Assembly (NCBI RefSeq): GCF_014762705.1
Contig: NZ_JABURL010000015.1
Location: 80,812-144,811 of the forward strand
Direction of reading: 5' to 3'
Origin: Cyclobacterium sp.
GTDB taxonomy: Bacteria > Bacteroidota > Bacteroidia > Cytophagales > Cyclobacteriaceae
Length of the DNA: 64,000 nucleotides
Shown: positions 10,013 through 19,670 of the stretch, in pieces
Layout of the letters: each line of letters begins with the position of its first letter
How positions within the stretch are numbered: the first letter of the stretch is position 1
Program-made: the position numbers and the translations under genes
The notes under the pieces: model-generated
What the model was told of the DNA's origin: nothing
Databases searched by the model: none
What the model saw: only the letters and a program-made list of their open reading frames with translations

Positions 10013-10046
10013 AAGTTGAACATTTTTCCCAAAAGTAGAAATCCTG

Positions 10047-10631
10047 ATGGGTGAATTTATCGCTGACGATAAGAGAAAATTTCTCGTCTCCAATGTATTG
10101 AAAGGATTCTTCTATCTGGCCATTTTGCTGTTCCTTTTTCTCTTATTGAGGCAATTTAGCAGTGAAGAGGAAAGGTACTCCTGGTTTGGTGGCATTTATG
10201 ATGATGCAGTACTGATCATGGGTATTTTTGTTTTGTCGGAAATACTCTTTGGTATTATTCCTCCGGAAGTTTTTATGTTATGGTCTCTGGAAACCTCCCT
10301 AATAGGACCCTATCTGACCAGTATTGGGATACTGTCCGTCATTTCTTACGCTGCAGGGTTTTTAAATTTCAATCTGGGCAAGTGGGTGAAAAATAAAAAG
10401 TGGATCAGCGGACTCCGGTTTCCCCGATTGCAAAGATATTTAGGTCTTTTTGAAAAATATGGCGGCTACCTGGTCGTGGTTGCCTCCATTAGTCCTTTAC
10501 CTTTTTCTGCCATATCCTTATTGAGTGGCATGGGTGGACTGGAAACAAAGAAATACCTGCTATTGAGTTTGTTTAGAATATTAAGGTATTTTGTTTACGG
10601 TATCCTACTGGCCGGCTTGGGCAATCTTTGA
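10047..10631 (+). CDS. VTT/DedA-like (SNARE-associated) membrane protein
   Basis: 194 residues with four to five hydrophobic segments and a VTT-type core: a re-entrant region near residues 75-90 (GIIPPEVFMLW) and the later signature YGGYLVVVASISPLPFSAISLLSG around residues 138-161. VTT-domain proteins scramble or flip lipids such as undecaprenyl phosphate in the inner membrane; this short member is closer to the YqaA branch. It starts 34 bp after the secreted lipocalin-like gene and may share its transcript. The specific lipid cannot be inferred. Confidence 0.75.
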   Translation: MGEFIADDKRKFLVSNVLKGFFYLAILLFLFLLLRQFSSEEERYSWFGGIYDDAVLIMGIFVLSEILFGIIPPEVFMLWSLETSLIGPYLTSIGILSVISYAAGFLNFNLGKWVKNKKWISGLRFPRLQRYLGLFEKYGGYLVVVASISPLPFSAISLLSGMGGLETKKYLLLSLFRILRYFVYGILLAGLGNL

Positions 10632-10681
10632 ATACCCGGCTTTGCTTACAAACCTGAGTTCGACTGAATTTCGTTAAAAAA

Positions 10682-10801
10682 CCGTCATTCCGAGGCTTAG
10701 AGAGGGTTTTGTGCGGTGAAAGCCGTGGGAATCTCTGGCCAAACGAGACTGCGAACCCTTTCCCAGCGCCTATACCCACGACAAAGGGTTCGCAGTGACG
10801 A
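10682..10801. repeat. Dispersed intergenic palindromic repeat, copy 1
   Basis: Starts CGTCATTCCGAGGC and ends GTTCGCAGTGACG, so the ends are inverted; inside is a hairpin GCGAACCCTTT/AAAGGGTTCGC (10751-10761 against 10785-10795). A related but degenerate copy lies at about 27674-27800. Such CGTCATT...AATGACG elements are typical intergenic repeats of Cytophagia. Confidence 0.7.
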
Positions 10802-11067
10802 TTCAATTGGTTTTTATTGACGATCTTAATTCAAACTCAGGTTACAAGGTAAATATTTGGTTTAACCCGGATTATGCATTAGCCATTCTACACCGGGACG
10901 CACTCGTATTGATACAGGTAATCGCTTCAGAATCACCCGGCAAGGTAATGATCCCGGCTTCACCTTTGCAGGGGAGTCTACAGGCAGCCTGATTGTATTG
11001 CACTTCCTGTCCTTTTTGACAAAGGTCAGTCTATATTGAACCCAAGGGTATAATCCGCCTTAGAACA
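10802..11067. other. Non-coding stretch between the VTT gene and gap
   Basis: Nothing recognisable apart from the flanking repeat and the hairpin that follows. A short open frame through the repeat (10795-10992) is discounted because it starts inside the repeat. Confidence 0.4.
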
Positions 11068-11090
11068 GGGTTAATATTCAACCCTTTTTT
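11068..11090 (+). terminator. Short hairpin with T6 tail upstream of gap
   Basis: GGGTT-AATATTC-AACCC followed by TTTTTT. It looks like a small intrinsic terminator but sits 57 bp before the gap start, far from the upstream gene, so it could also act as an attenuator or be coincidental. Confidence 0.35.
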
Positions 11091-11146
11091 AGAATTTATA
11101 TGGTCTTTGGACAAATTCTTTCCTATTTTCGAAGCAGATTTCAATC

Positions 11147-12139
11147 ATGAAGAAAAAACGAATAGCGGTTAATGGCTGTGGAAGAATCGGCCGTTTGACC
11201 ATCAAGTTAATATTGGACAGCCCTGACCTGGAATTGGTAGCTGTAAACGACCTTACCGACCCTAAAACGCTTGCTCATTTGCTGCAGTATGACTCCATAC
11301 ACGGCAAATACGGCCAACGTATCGTTGAAAAGGGAGGCAATATTCATATAGGAGACAAGGTGATTCGGATTTTTGCAGAAAAAAACCCGCTTTTAATCCC
11401 CTGGAAAGACCTGAATATAGATGTAGTTTTTGAATCTACCGGAAAATTTACCGATCGGTCTGGTGCCGAAATGCATCTTAGGGCAGGCGCAAAAAAAGTA
11501 ATCATTACCGCCCCACCAAAATCTCAGGATGTACCCATGGTGGTATTGGGGGTAAATGAAGCCATTTTGAAAGGTGATGAAGACATAGTATCCAATGCTT
11601 CCTGTACTACCAATTGTCTGGCACCCATGGTTAAAGTGCTGGATCAAGCTTTTGGGATAGTCAAAGGGTATGTATCCACTGTTCACTCCTATACAAATGA
11701 CCAAAACCTGCATGACGCTCCCCATAGGGATCTTCGTAGGGCCAGGGCAGCTGCTTATTCCATTATTCCGACCAGCACCCATGCTGCAAAAGCCATGGAG
11801 ATCGTACTGCCTGAACTTAAGGGAAAAATTGAAGCATCTGCCATGAGGGTGCCAGTCCCGGATGGTTCATTGACCGACTTGATAGTATTGTTAAAACAGG
11901 AAACCAGTGCCGCATCCATTAACCAGGCATTTCTGGAAGCCTCCCAAAACAGGTTTAAAGGAATCATCGAATATGCAGAAGACCCTCTTGTTTCGATAGA
12001 TATTGTGGGCAATCCCCATTCTTGCATCCTGGATTCGGGATTAACTTCTTCCATGGGAAACCTGGTCAAGGTAGTGGGCTGGTATGACAATGAATCCGGA
12101 TATTCCAACCGGCTGGTGGAGTTGGCAAGCAGACTATAG
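11147..12139 (+). CDS. gap: Glyceraldehyde-3-phosphate dehydrogenase, type I
   Basis: Glycolytic enzyme that oxidises and phosphorylates glyceraldehyde 3-phosphate with NAD. 330 residues, the usual size. The N-terminal NAD site reads VNGCGRIGR (Cys in place of the common Phe), followed by the acidic residue at VNDLTD (Asp35), which favours NAD over NADP. The active site is SNASCTTNC with the catalytic Cys153, and the C-terminus carries WYDNESGYSNR. The gene ends 3 bp from the convergent FG-GAP gene. Whether it is the main glycolytic copy cannot be told here. Confidence 0.96.
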   Translation: MKKKRIAVNGCGRIGRLTIKLILDSPDLELVAVNDLTDPKTLAHLLQYDSIHGKYGQRIVEKGGNIHIGDKVIRIFAEKNPLLIPWKDLNIDVVFESTGKFTDRSGAEMHLRAGAKKVIITAPPKSQDVPMVVLGVNEAILKGDEDIVSNASCTTNCLAPMVKVLDQAFGIVKGYVSTVHSYTNDQNLHDAPHRDLRRARAAAYSIIPTSTHAAKAMEIVLPELKGKIEASAMRVPVPDGSLTDLIVLLKQETSAASINQAFLEASQNRFKGIIEYAEDPLVSIDIVGNPHSCILDSGLTSSMGNLVKVVGWYDNESGYSNRLVELASRL

Positions 12140-12142
12140 TCA

Positions 12143-13756
12143 TTATCTGAGGTCGTTTTCCAACCAGAGAAAGGGCAATGAACCCTCCACCCATTTATCA
12201 AAGTAATCGGAATAATCTGTACCAAATACCATGGAGCCCAGCAGTATATCCAGATCGCCATCTCCATCCATATCCCCTACGTCCATGGCCATCCAGCGCC
12301 CTTCGGCCGCAGCCGGAAAGGTACTGGCCTCAAAATCCATGGAGCCCTGATTTTCCAGATAAACAAAACTTTTTTCAGGTGCATTTTCGTAATCAGGGAA
12401 AAAGGAAATAGCGGCAATATCCACATCCCCATCCTGGTCAAAATCGGCTGGAACAGCCTTATAAGCACCATTCAAAGGATAGAAAAATTCCTCCCTGAAC
12501 CTGTTGTTTCCGTCATTGATAAATATCCTGATCCCGTGATAGGGTTTTGCGATAGGGTCATAATCTGCATTGTCACCATTGGTGTAAATGATGTCCGGAT
12601 GGCCGTCCTCATTGAAATCAAAAAGTTCGAAATAACTGGATCCGTAACTGGCTGGAAACCTCAGCACAGTTTCTTCTACAAAATTCCCATTTCCCTGATT
12701 ATAATAGATGAAAATTCCCTCATCGCCCTGCCCAAACAAGGCGATGATATCCTTCTTGCCATTGTTGTTCAGGTCCCTTATGTAGGCTTTGGTTGCCCCT
12801 GGTTTTTGGCGCAAAATACGCTTAAGGTAATTCCCGTTTTGATCTTGCTTCCACCAAGCCAGGCTGCCTGTTTGTTTGCCATATTCACAAATAACCATGT
12901 CTTCAAGTCCATCCCCATCCAGATCCCCTCTATCCATATGCACCGGACGTTGCAGGTTGCGGGCCAGTATAGTTGTGGGCTGACCCGGACCATTTGGCAA
13001 GCGCATCACATAGCCCAGGTCCATGTCTGTGGGATTAAAAGTCCCGATTACCAGGGCATAATCATGCCGCTCACCTTCGTGGATCCATACCGTTCCCTCC
13101 GGACTGGGAGCTGTTTTTTGGACCTGAAACTTACTGTTCATGATGGCGAGGGCAGACCTTCCCACATCACTGATATAAAAGCGGTCCGGGCCACTGATAT
13201 GCACCATCAATGTCATGGGGTTTCTGGTCTGGTTATCTGGTCTCCTCAATGAAAATCCTTCCAATCCTATCCGGATATCATTTTCCCCGGGCCCATCCAG
13301 TTTATCGGGAGCCTTTTCCAAAAAGTAGGCGCTTATTTTATTAAAAACCAAAGTGTCTATAGTAGGAGACTCCGGAAAAACATTGTTTCTGGCTACAATC
13401 TGTCCTGCCCTGCCTCCTTCCATTAACCAATCTCTGGTGGTATCATCAGCGTATATTCCATAATAATGGCCCATTCTGGGTAAGATGGTTTTCCAGGTTT
13501 CCTTGTCCAGAAGTGCTGGATCAGGATACTGGTGACAGCCTGTGCAATAACTTTTAGCCAGGGTAACAGCCGGCTGGTCGATAGGATCTGGCCTTTTTTG
13601 AAAATCGCTCTTTTTTGGTTGCCTTTCCTGATTTTCCCCTGTTTTTTCATTAGAGCTATTGGTACAACCACTTCCTATCAGGAAGAAAAGACAAACCTTG
13701 AATAGTAATGGGAAAATATTGACATGAAATCGCAAGGAATGGTAGCTAATTGACAT
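12143..13756 (-). CDS. Cytochrome c-like / FG-GAP (VCBS) repeat lipoprotein
   Basis: 537 residues from an ATG; a GTG 12 nt further upstream is the alternative start. An N-terminal hydrophobic segment ends in a lipobox-like IGSGC, so the protein is probably a lipoprotein. A single heme-binding CTGCH motif near residue 70, followed by a Pro-rich turn and a Met (LPRMGHYYG) as possible axial ligand, marks a small cytochrome c domain. The rest is a propeller of calcium-binding FG-GAP repeats: DLDGDGLEDM, DLNNNGKKDI, DFNEDGHPDI, DFDQDGDVDI and DMDGDGDLDI. The combination suggests redox chemistry at the cell surface or periplasm on an unknown partner. Confidence 0.8.
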   Translation of the reverse strand: MSISYHSLRFHVNIFPLLFKVCLFFLIGSGCTNSSNEKTGENQERQPKKSDFQKRPDPIDQPAVTLAKSYCTGCHQYPDPALLDKETWKTILPRMGHYYGIYADDTTRDWLMEGGRAGQIVARNNVFPESPTIDTLVFNKISAYFLEKAPDKLDGPGENDIRIGLEGFSLRRPDNQTRNPMTLMVHISGPDRFYISDVGRSALAIMNSKFQVQKTAPSPEGTVWIHEGERHDYALVIGTFNPTDMDLGYVMRLPNGPGQPTTILARNLQRPVHMDRGDLDGDGLEDMVICEYGKQTGSLAWWKQDQNGNYLKRILRQKPGATKAYIRDLNNNGKKDIIALFGQGDEGIFIYYNQGNGNFVEETVLRFPASYGSSYFELFDFNEDGHPDIIYTNGDNADYDPIAKPYHGIRIFINDGNNRFREEFFYPLNGAYKAVPADFDQDGDVDIAAISFFPDYENAPEKSFVYLENQGSMDFEASTFPAAAEGRWMAMDVGDMDGDGDLDILLGSMVFGTDYSDYFDKWVEGSLPFLWLENDLR

Positions 13757-13769
13757 GTTTGCAAGCACT

Positions 13770-14261
13770 GCTTATGCAGCTTTTTTATTCATGGTTTCCG
13801 TAACTTAAATTCGCCTCCGGAACTGGATTTTTTTTACCTTACGAAGATAAGGCATAGCCTGCAAAGAAATTGGGTTTTGCCTTTTTTTGATAGGTTTCCC
13901 TTTTAAAACCAGTGGATCATCAATCTCAGTGCATTTTGTGTCAGACCCATAGCCCGACCAAGCTTTGCCGAACGCATGTATTTTGCCTCTGTTGGGAATC
14001 AGAATTTAACCCCAAATATCCGTTGGAATTTCTACTGCGGACTTAAAGCACTTCAAAATCAGCCGCATCGCTCCACTTTTCGGGTTCAGCGTAGGGGGGT
14101 ACGCCTAACTCTCCAAAGTGACTGATTTTCTTGTGCTTTAAGCCCTCGCTACGAACCCTAATGCAAAATCCGGGTTTAAGAAGTCATCACCAGCCAAAGC
14201 CGTACTATTGCTCAAATTCCAGCAACTTTAAGGCACTAAAATAAGCTGTAAAATCAACGAG
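13770..14261. repeat. Intergenic region with a long imperfect inverted repeat
   Basis: No gene fits here. CTTAAAGCACTTCAAAATCAG at 14042-14062 is matched by an inverted copy at 14122-14142 with three central mismatches, with further pairing inside (CACTTT/AAAGTG) and a small GCGTA/TACGC hairpin at the centre near 14090-14105. The whole looks like a degenerate palindromic element of about 100 bp. Confidence 0.55.
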
Positions 14262-14699
14262 TCACCTGTAAATTGGAGCTACGGCGTTTCCTACAATTTG
14301 ATGTTCTATAGTAGCAAAAAGTCTTGCACTGTCCATGGGCTTAACCATAAAATCATTAAAGCCAGATGAAAGGCCTTTTTTCCGAGCTTCTTCGGAAATA
14401 TCTGCCGTGAGGGCAATGACAGGAATATTACTGTACGCCATACCGCATTGTCCCTGCCGTATAGTTAGTATGGTTTGGAACCCATCCATGACTGGCATTT
14501 GCAAGTCCATCAAAACCAAATCAAATCCAGGGAGCAGTAATTTTTCTAAGGCCTCTTTACCATTTGCAGCAAAATCTGTAATGGTGTTTTTCCAGGTTTT
14601 AAAAATTGATTTCATGATCAATCCAAATATGGGATCATCTTCTACCACCAAAAGCTTCTTTCCTCCCAGATCAAAATTAGTATTCACCAGTTCTTTCAT
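14262..14699 (-). CDS. Stand-alone response regulator (receiver domain only)
   Basis: 145 residues, a single CheY-like receiver with no output domain. Acidic pocket E20-D21-D22, phospho-acceptor Asp65 in LVLMDLQMPVMDG, switch Thr98 (ALTAD) and conserved Lys120 (FMVKP) are all present, so it should be phosphorylatable. The ATG is chosen because the fold begins shortly after; eight extra residues are possible upstream. Sequence style (LMDLQMPVMDGFQT) is that of receivers found in hybrid kinases. There is no kinase gene beside it; the multi-PAS kinase at 28 kb is a possible but unproven partner. Confidence 0.88.
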   Translation of the reverse strand: MKELVNTNFDLGGKKLLVVEDDPIFGLIMKSIFKTWKNTITDFAANGKEALEKLLLPGFDLVLMDLQMPVMDGFQTILTIRQGQCGMAYSNIPVIALTADISEEARKKGLSSGFNDFMVKPMDSARLFATIEHQIVGNAVAPIYR

Positions 14700-14983
14700 T
14701 TTATGGCTAACAAAAAAGTGCAAATAACATGTATTAAGTTTATTGATGCATTAAAAATAAATGATTCAAAATTATATTCCAAATCATTGGGATAAACACC
14801 AATTTTATAGCGATTTATTCCGCTTTTTAGCCCTCCATTTTTTGTGGCTTAATTTTAGTGTTCTTTTTGAAACAATTCTGGCTAATTTCCAAATCGATCA
14901 CAATCAAAACGTATGTTTGGATAAGCAGCTTATTTGGTATATTGATTCTTCCCATGATCAGGAATAGGTGCTATATTTAACCC

Positions 14984-15730
14984 ATGTTTCAGGTCAATAT
15001 TTTTTGTGAGGAATCAAGAGTGCCGGAATGGAATGAACATTCTGGTGCGCCTCCTTCAAATTTTCTGCACGTCTGGCGGGCACCTGTCCACATGCCCCGG
15101 CAAGACCTCGACTCCATCATGGCATTGATGAATGAGGAAGAAGTTGAAAAGGCAGCAAAGTTTTACCTCCGGGAAGACAAAATCCGATACGCGATCGGGA
15201 GAGGATTTCTTCGGAGACTGATAGGCCACTATCTGAACATAGATCCCAAAACCGTAATGTTTCACAGGAGCAAGCACAATAAACCAATATTGGTAGCTCA
15301 CAACAACTTCCATTTCAACATCAGCCATGCTGGTGATTGGGTGGTTTTTGCCCTGAGCAAAGCAACCATAGGAATTGATATTGAGCCCATCAATGCAACT
15401 TTTGACTACCAGGAAGTAGTAACGCAATTTTTTGAACCATCTGAAATTGACTTTATTTCGAAATCAGCCAACCCTTACCAATCTTTTTTTAAAATATGGA
15501 CCCGGAAAGAAGCTTTCCTGAAGGCTTTGGGATGGGGTTTGACTGATCATCTCCATCACTACTGCTTTCTGGATAGAAGGCGGTCTATTTCTTTACCAGA
15601 GCCCATTGAACACAAGGATTGGCAGATAATAAGCTTTGTGATGGAAGAAAAATATTATCTGAGTCTGGCAAACCCCAAAACAGAAACGTTACCACTTTTT
15701 TTTGATTGGAATGCCCTTGGAAGTTCATAA
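14984..15730 (+). CDS. 4'-phosphopantetheinyl transferase (Sfp type)
   Basis: Transfers phosphopantetheine from CoA to a Ser on acyl- or peptidyl-carrier proteins. The 248 residues carry the three family motifs: the N-terminal HNKP segment with HFNISHAGDW, the magnesium site IGIDIEPI and the C-terminal WTRKEAFLKALGWGL. The length is that of Sfp-type enzymes rather than the short AcpS. No polyketide or peptide synthetase gene is in the window, so the carrier protein is unknown. The gene converges on the SNF2 helicase gene with 41 bp between stops. Confidence 0.92.
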   Translation: MFQVNIFCEESRVPEWNEHSGAPPSNFLHVWRAPVHMPRQDLDSIMALMNEEEVEKAAKFYLREDKIRYAIGRGFLRRLIGHYLNIDPKTVMFHRSKHNKPILVAHNNFHFNISHAGDWVVFALSKATIGIDIEPINATFDYQEVVTQFFEPSEIDFISKSANPYQSFFKIWTRKEAFLKALGWGLTDHLHHYCFLDRRRSISLPEPIEHKDWQIISFVMEEKYYLSLANPKTETLPLFFDWNALGSS

Positions 15731-15771
15731 GGTTTTTTGGGAAAATACCTTCATATAACGGGACCTCAATT

Positions 15772-18700
15772 TTAATCAAACAGGGACAACATGCCTTCTC
15801 CATCCAGATAACCTAAAAAACTGTCTCCTTCTACAATGACTTCTTTTGCCATTTTACTTTTGGCCGCCTGCAATTTCATGATTTTCTCCTCTACGGTATC
15901 CTTGCAAATCATCCGGTATGCGATGACATGCTTTTCCTGCCCCATTCGGTAGCATCGGTCTATGGCCTGATTTTCCACAGCGGGATTCCACCAGGGGTCC
16001 AGAATATAGACATAATCGGCAGCTGTTAGATTGAGACCGGTACCTCCCGCTTTCAAACTGATCAAAAACACCCTTTTGGTGGGGTCTTGTTGAAATTGAT
16101 TCACCCTTAATTCCCTTTCCTTTAGGCTGGTTTTTCCATCCAGGTAGGTATACGATACATGGTTTTCCTGAAGTTTTTCCTGAACAATATCAAGCATTTT
16201 AACAAACTGGCTAAAAACCAGCAATTTATGATTGCCCGTTTTCTCCAGTATGTGTTCCAATAGCAGGTCAATCTTTGCCGAGGCATCTTTTCCCACGGAA
16301 TGGTTTACCAGGCGGGTGGCATCACAAATCTGCCTCAACCTCGTCAATCCTTCCAAAACATACATTTTGGACTGTCCGGCACCTTCTTCTTCAAATTTCT
16401 TCATCAGATAATCCCGGAATTCGTTTCTGTAGGCATCATACACCTTCCGTTGTACGGGATCCATCTCGCAATAAAGGTACTCTTCCGTCTTATCCGGAAG
16501 TTCTGTTAGCACCTCCTTCTTGGTTCTTCTCAGGACAAAGGGCTTGATTTTTTTCTGCAGCTCATCCAGAATGCCTGTATTTCCCTTTTTCAGTGGATCC
16601 AGGTAATGGTCTTTAAAACCTTTAAAGGATTGGAAAAAGCCGGGATTTACAAAATTCATTTGTGCATACAGCTCTGCCAATCCATTTTCTATGGGCGTCC
16701 CAGTCAGGGCTATTTTTAATTTACCGTTGAGTTTGGTGATGGCTTTATACCGAAGGGACTGCGTATTTTTGATTGCCTGAGACTCATCGGCAATGATGAT
16801 ATCAAAAGGAATTTGCTTCAGAAGGTCCAGGTCATTGATTACCAGTCCATAACTGGTGAGCAAAACCTCATGCCCCTGAAGGGCTTCCACAGTATCGTAT
16901 CGGGAACCATGGTGGATAAAATAATCCAGATGGGGCGCAAATTTCTCCAATTCATCCTTCCAATTGAATAAAAGGGTAGTAGGTGCAACCACAAGCACTT
17001 TTGTTCCTTCCTTCTCCGTCATCTTGCAAATCAGGCTGATGAGTTGGAGGGTCTTGCCCAGGCCCATATCATCTGCCAGAATACCTCCCCAGCCGTATTC
17101 CTGAAGAAAATTCAGCCAATTCAATCCCACCTGTTGGTAGGGTCTTAGGTCAGCCTTTAATTTTTGGGGTATTTTGGTTTTCCTGATACTGGAAAATTGC
17201 TTCAACCTTTCCTTTTTCTCTTCAATCTCTTTAAATATTTCCGGAAAATCATGAATTTCCTCCACCTCATCCAGCAGGTTAAATTGTGTTTTTGAGATTC
17301 TAATCTGGTCTTTTTCCGTCTCTCCGGACCTGAACAATCTACAGAACTTCTGTACCCATTCCTCAGGCAAAATTCCAATGGTTCCATCCGACAATTCCAC
17401 ATAATTCCTGTCCCTATCGAGGGCACTTTTGATATCTTTTAATTTCACCTTGTTATTGCCAAAGGCTACCTGTGCATTGAGTTCAAACCAGTCTTGGGTG
17501 GAACCAAATTCCATGGATATTGCAGGAGGGAAAGGGGAGTACTTTTTGATTCTGATATTTTCCAGCCCAAATACGGTAACCTTATTGGCTTTTAAGGTTT
17601 CAAATGCTTTCATAAACCACAGCTTTTCCATAAAAGCATCGTGGTTCAAATGAAAGAAACCCTGATTTCCGCCCCGTTCAAAATTGGGATGCAGGGATTT
17701 CAGAAAAGCCAGGAATTCATCTTCGGCATCCTCATCCCTTAAATACAGTGTTTTCGTTTCAGGGTCCATGATACTGTTCCCCTCTAGTGGGTTGGAAAAA
17801 GCCCTGGGTCCATATTTCAGGGCGGGTCGGAAAATCACCAAGCCGGTTAATTCAGAAATATAAAGTTGTTTCTTTAGTAATGGGCTATGATCGGCTTCCT
17901 TGAAAAGACCGGATTCATCCATGATTTCAATATTTTTAGACAGAGGTAGTATTATTTTTTGAACATATTCATCCACATCTTTTTCTAAAAATTGCATTAC
18001 CGGAAAATTGAGCAGCACCTTTAAAGTCAGCAATGCCTCTTTTGTCTGAAATGTCAGCAACCAGCGGTGCTTGTACAGGGCAAAGGCAGAGGAAAGGCTC
18101 AATTCATTTTTTTCATTTTCCAACTCCATTTTGCCCTCATCAGTGCTGATAAGCGGATGCAGTTCATATATCAGCCCCTTTTTGCTGATCTTCAGTCCAA
18201 GCCTGGCTGGAAGAATTCTCAGTGCTGCTCCAAAGTTCTTTTTTTGAATTTTACCCTTTTGGTACTCATAGGCAGGAGCCTGATAAGTCGAAAGGTGATA
18301 GCCATCCATTGAAGTAAGAAAATCTTCAAAAAGTGAAAATATTTGATCCGTTTTCTTTTTTATTATGGCCTGGTTAAGTTTTTCTGCGGCCAATAGTGCT
18401 TCATCCATTCCTGAATTCTTGGCCAATCTCGGATCATAGGGATCGGTTATTGCGGTAAACCTGACGGAAAAATCCGAAGGCCTGTTTTTACTACCCTTTG
18501 CCATGAAGGAAAGGATCCCCTGAAAATTACCAGAATGGTCTATGACAAGTGCAAAACCGGGATTATACTTGCCCAATTCATCGGTTTTAACATTGGGAAT
18601 CAGTTGGTTCGATGCCGCAAGATCGGCCATCCGTATTCCCTCTTCAATGAATTTCTTCGAAAGGCGATCAATGTGGTAAAGCCCGCGGAGGGGTCCTGAA

Positions 18701-19563
18701 GGAAACATGTGCAGCTGACCTTCATAAAACTCAAATCCAAAGGCTTTAATAGGGTCTTCCAACTGATCCAGAAGGCCCCATTTCCTCAATTGATCTGCCG
18801 CAGCAGCCTCCCTTTGCCTTGAGGTAAGGTACTTCAGGTCACCAAGGTCAGTCTGGCTGAACCTTTTTTTCAGCCATTCCAAACCGGTGCGAACCAGGTA
18901 TTTCCTTTGGTAGTCCCCATTGATGGTGATTTGTTTTCCATCAAAATGGATTTTCAAAAAATGGTGTTGTCCATTGATATCCACAGAATAGTTGATACCA
19001 TTTTCCAACAACTGGGCATTATACAACCTTTCATATATGAATTTTCCAGGAGGGATATCAAGTTTTTCTCCCAACTGAGGAATCTCCTTTTCCGAACAGG
19101 GGATGGTAATGGGAAAAGATAAATCATCTTCTTCAGGTTCCTTCTTTTCTACTTTCAGCGTTTTCTGGTTATCCATCCAGGGTGGAGGGAATTTTTGATA
19201 ATCCACTCCAGTGGTCAACGCCAAATAATAGATTGCTGCAGCCACATGTTTACATTGATGATTTTCTATAAAATAAACACACTCGCATGTTATGGGGCTT
19301 TCTTCCGGTTTATCAGGTAATTTTTCAAAACCTTTTTCATCCCTTAGTACATTCCGGTTAAGCTGTTCCAAACTTATACTCACTGAATAAAAAGGCTCCA
19401 TATTGCCCGCTACATCAAAAAAATAAATTTCTTTGGCTGGGTCAAAGTAGACAAAATCGACTTTTCCCTCGCGGAAAAGCGTAAAACCCCTGTTTAGCAA
19501 GGTTGGCTCCAAAAAAAATTTGATTTTGGACAGCTGACTTTTATGGAAAAAGGGAAGGCTCAT
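15772..19563 (-). CDS. SWIM zinc finger-SNF2 family helicase
   Basis: 1263 residues. A SWIM zinc finger near residues 90-108 (CECVYFIENHQCKH, C-x-C...C-x-H) lies in a long N-terminal half; the SNF2 ATPase follows from about residue 810 with ILADDMGLGKTLQ (Walker A), DESQAIKN (Walker B) and LTGTPIEN, and the second RecA lobe with LVFSQFVKMLD, SLKAGGTGLNLTAADYV and DPWWNPAVENQAIDRCYRMGQ. It should be a DNA-dependent ATPase that moves proteins or remodels nucleoprotein complexes. The domain order is that of bacterial SWIM-SNF2 proteins; the precise role (repair, transcription or defence) is not shown by the neighbours. Confidence 0.93.
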   Translation of the reverse strand: MSLPFFHKSQLSKIKFFLEPTLLNRGFTLFREGKVDFVYFDPAKEIYFFDVAGNMEPFYSVSISLEQLNRNVLRDEKGFEKLPDKPEESPITCECVYFIENHQCKHVAAAIYYLALTTGVDYQKFPPPWMDNQKTLKVEKKEPEEDDLSFPITIPCSEKEIPQLGEKLDIPPGKFIYERLYNAQLLENGINYSVDINGQHHFLKIHFDGKQITINGDYQRKYLVRTGLEWLKKRFSQTDLGDLKYLTSRQREAAAADQLRKWGLLDQLEDPIKAFGFEFYEGQLHMFPSGPLRGLYHIDRLSKKFIEEGIRMADLAASNQLIPNVKTDELGKYNPGFALVIDHSGNFQGILSFMAKGSKNRPSDFSVRFTAITDPYDPRLAKNSGMDEALLAAEKLNQAIIKKKTDQIFSLFEDFLTSMDGYHLSTYQAPAYEYQKGKIQKKNFGAALRILPARLGLKISKKGLIYELHPLISTDEGKMELENEKNELSLSSAFALYKHRWLLTFQTKEALLTLKVLLNFPVMQFLEKDVDEYVQKIILPLSKNIEIMDESGLFKEADHSPLLKKQLYISELTGLVIFRPALKYGPRAFSNPLEGNSIMDPETKTLYLRDEDAEDEFLAFLKSLHPNFERGGNQGFFHLNHDAFMEKLWFMKAFETLKANKVTVFGLENIRIKKYSPFPPAISMEFGSTQDWFELNAQVAFGNNKVKLKDIKSALDRDRNYVELSDGTIGILPEEWVQKFCRLFRSGETEKDQIRISKTQFNLLDEVEEIHDFPEIFKEIEEKKERLKQFSSIRKTKIPQKLKADLRPYQQVGLNWLNFLQEYGWGGILADDMGLGKTLQLISLICKMTEKEGTKVLVVAPTTLLFNWKDELEKFAPHLDYFIHHGSRYDTVEALQGHEVLLTSYGLVINDLDLLKQIPFDIIIADESQAIKNTQSLRYKAITKLNGKLKIALTGTPIENGLAELYAQMNFVNPGFFQSFKGFKDHYLDPLKKGNTGILDELQKKIKPFVLRRTKKEVLTELPDKTEEYLYCEMDPVQRKVYDAYRNEFRDYLMKKFEEEGAGQSKMYVLEGLTRLRQICDATRLVNHSVGKDASAKIDLLLEHILEKTGNHKLLVFSQFVKMLDIVQEKLQENHVSYTYLDGKTSLKERELRVNQFQQDPTKRVFLISLKAGGTGLNLTAADYVYILDPWWNPAVENQAIDRCYRMGQEKHVIAYRMICKDTVEEKIMKLQAAKSKMAKEVIVEGDSFLGYLDGEGMLSLFD

Positions 19564-19670
19564 AATCAGTCAAAGTTAATTTGCTTTTTTATGGTAAAAA
19601 ATTTTTATAGCTAATTAGCTGCGCTTGGAAAGCTGGTTTTAATTTACTAGTTTGAAGAAAATATAAATAA

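Noticed and set aside
14761..14967. 68-codon open frame MIQNYIPNHW...
   Set aside because: Low-complexity AT-rich sequence between two divergent genes, no recognisable domain.
15772..19563. DISARM- or DpdE-like defence helicase system
   Set aside because: The SNF2 protein has no methyltransferase, PLD nuclease or other defence partner next to it.
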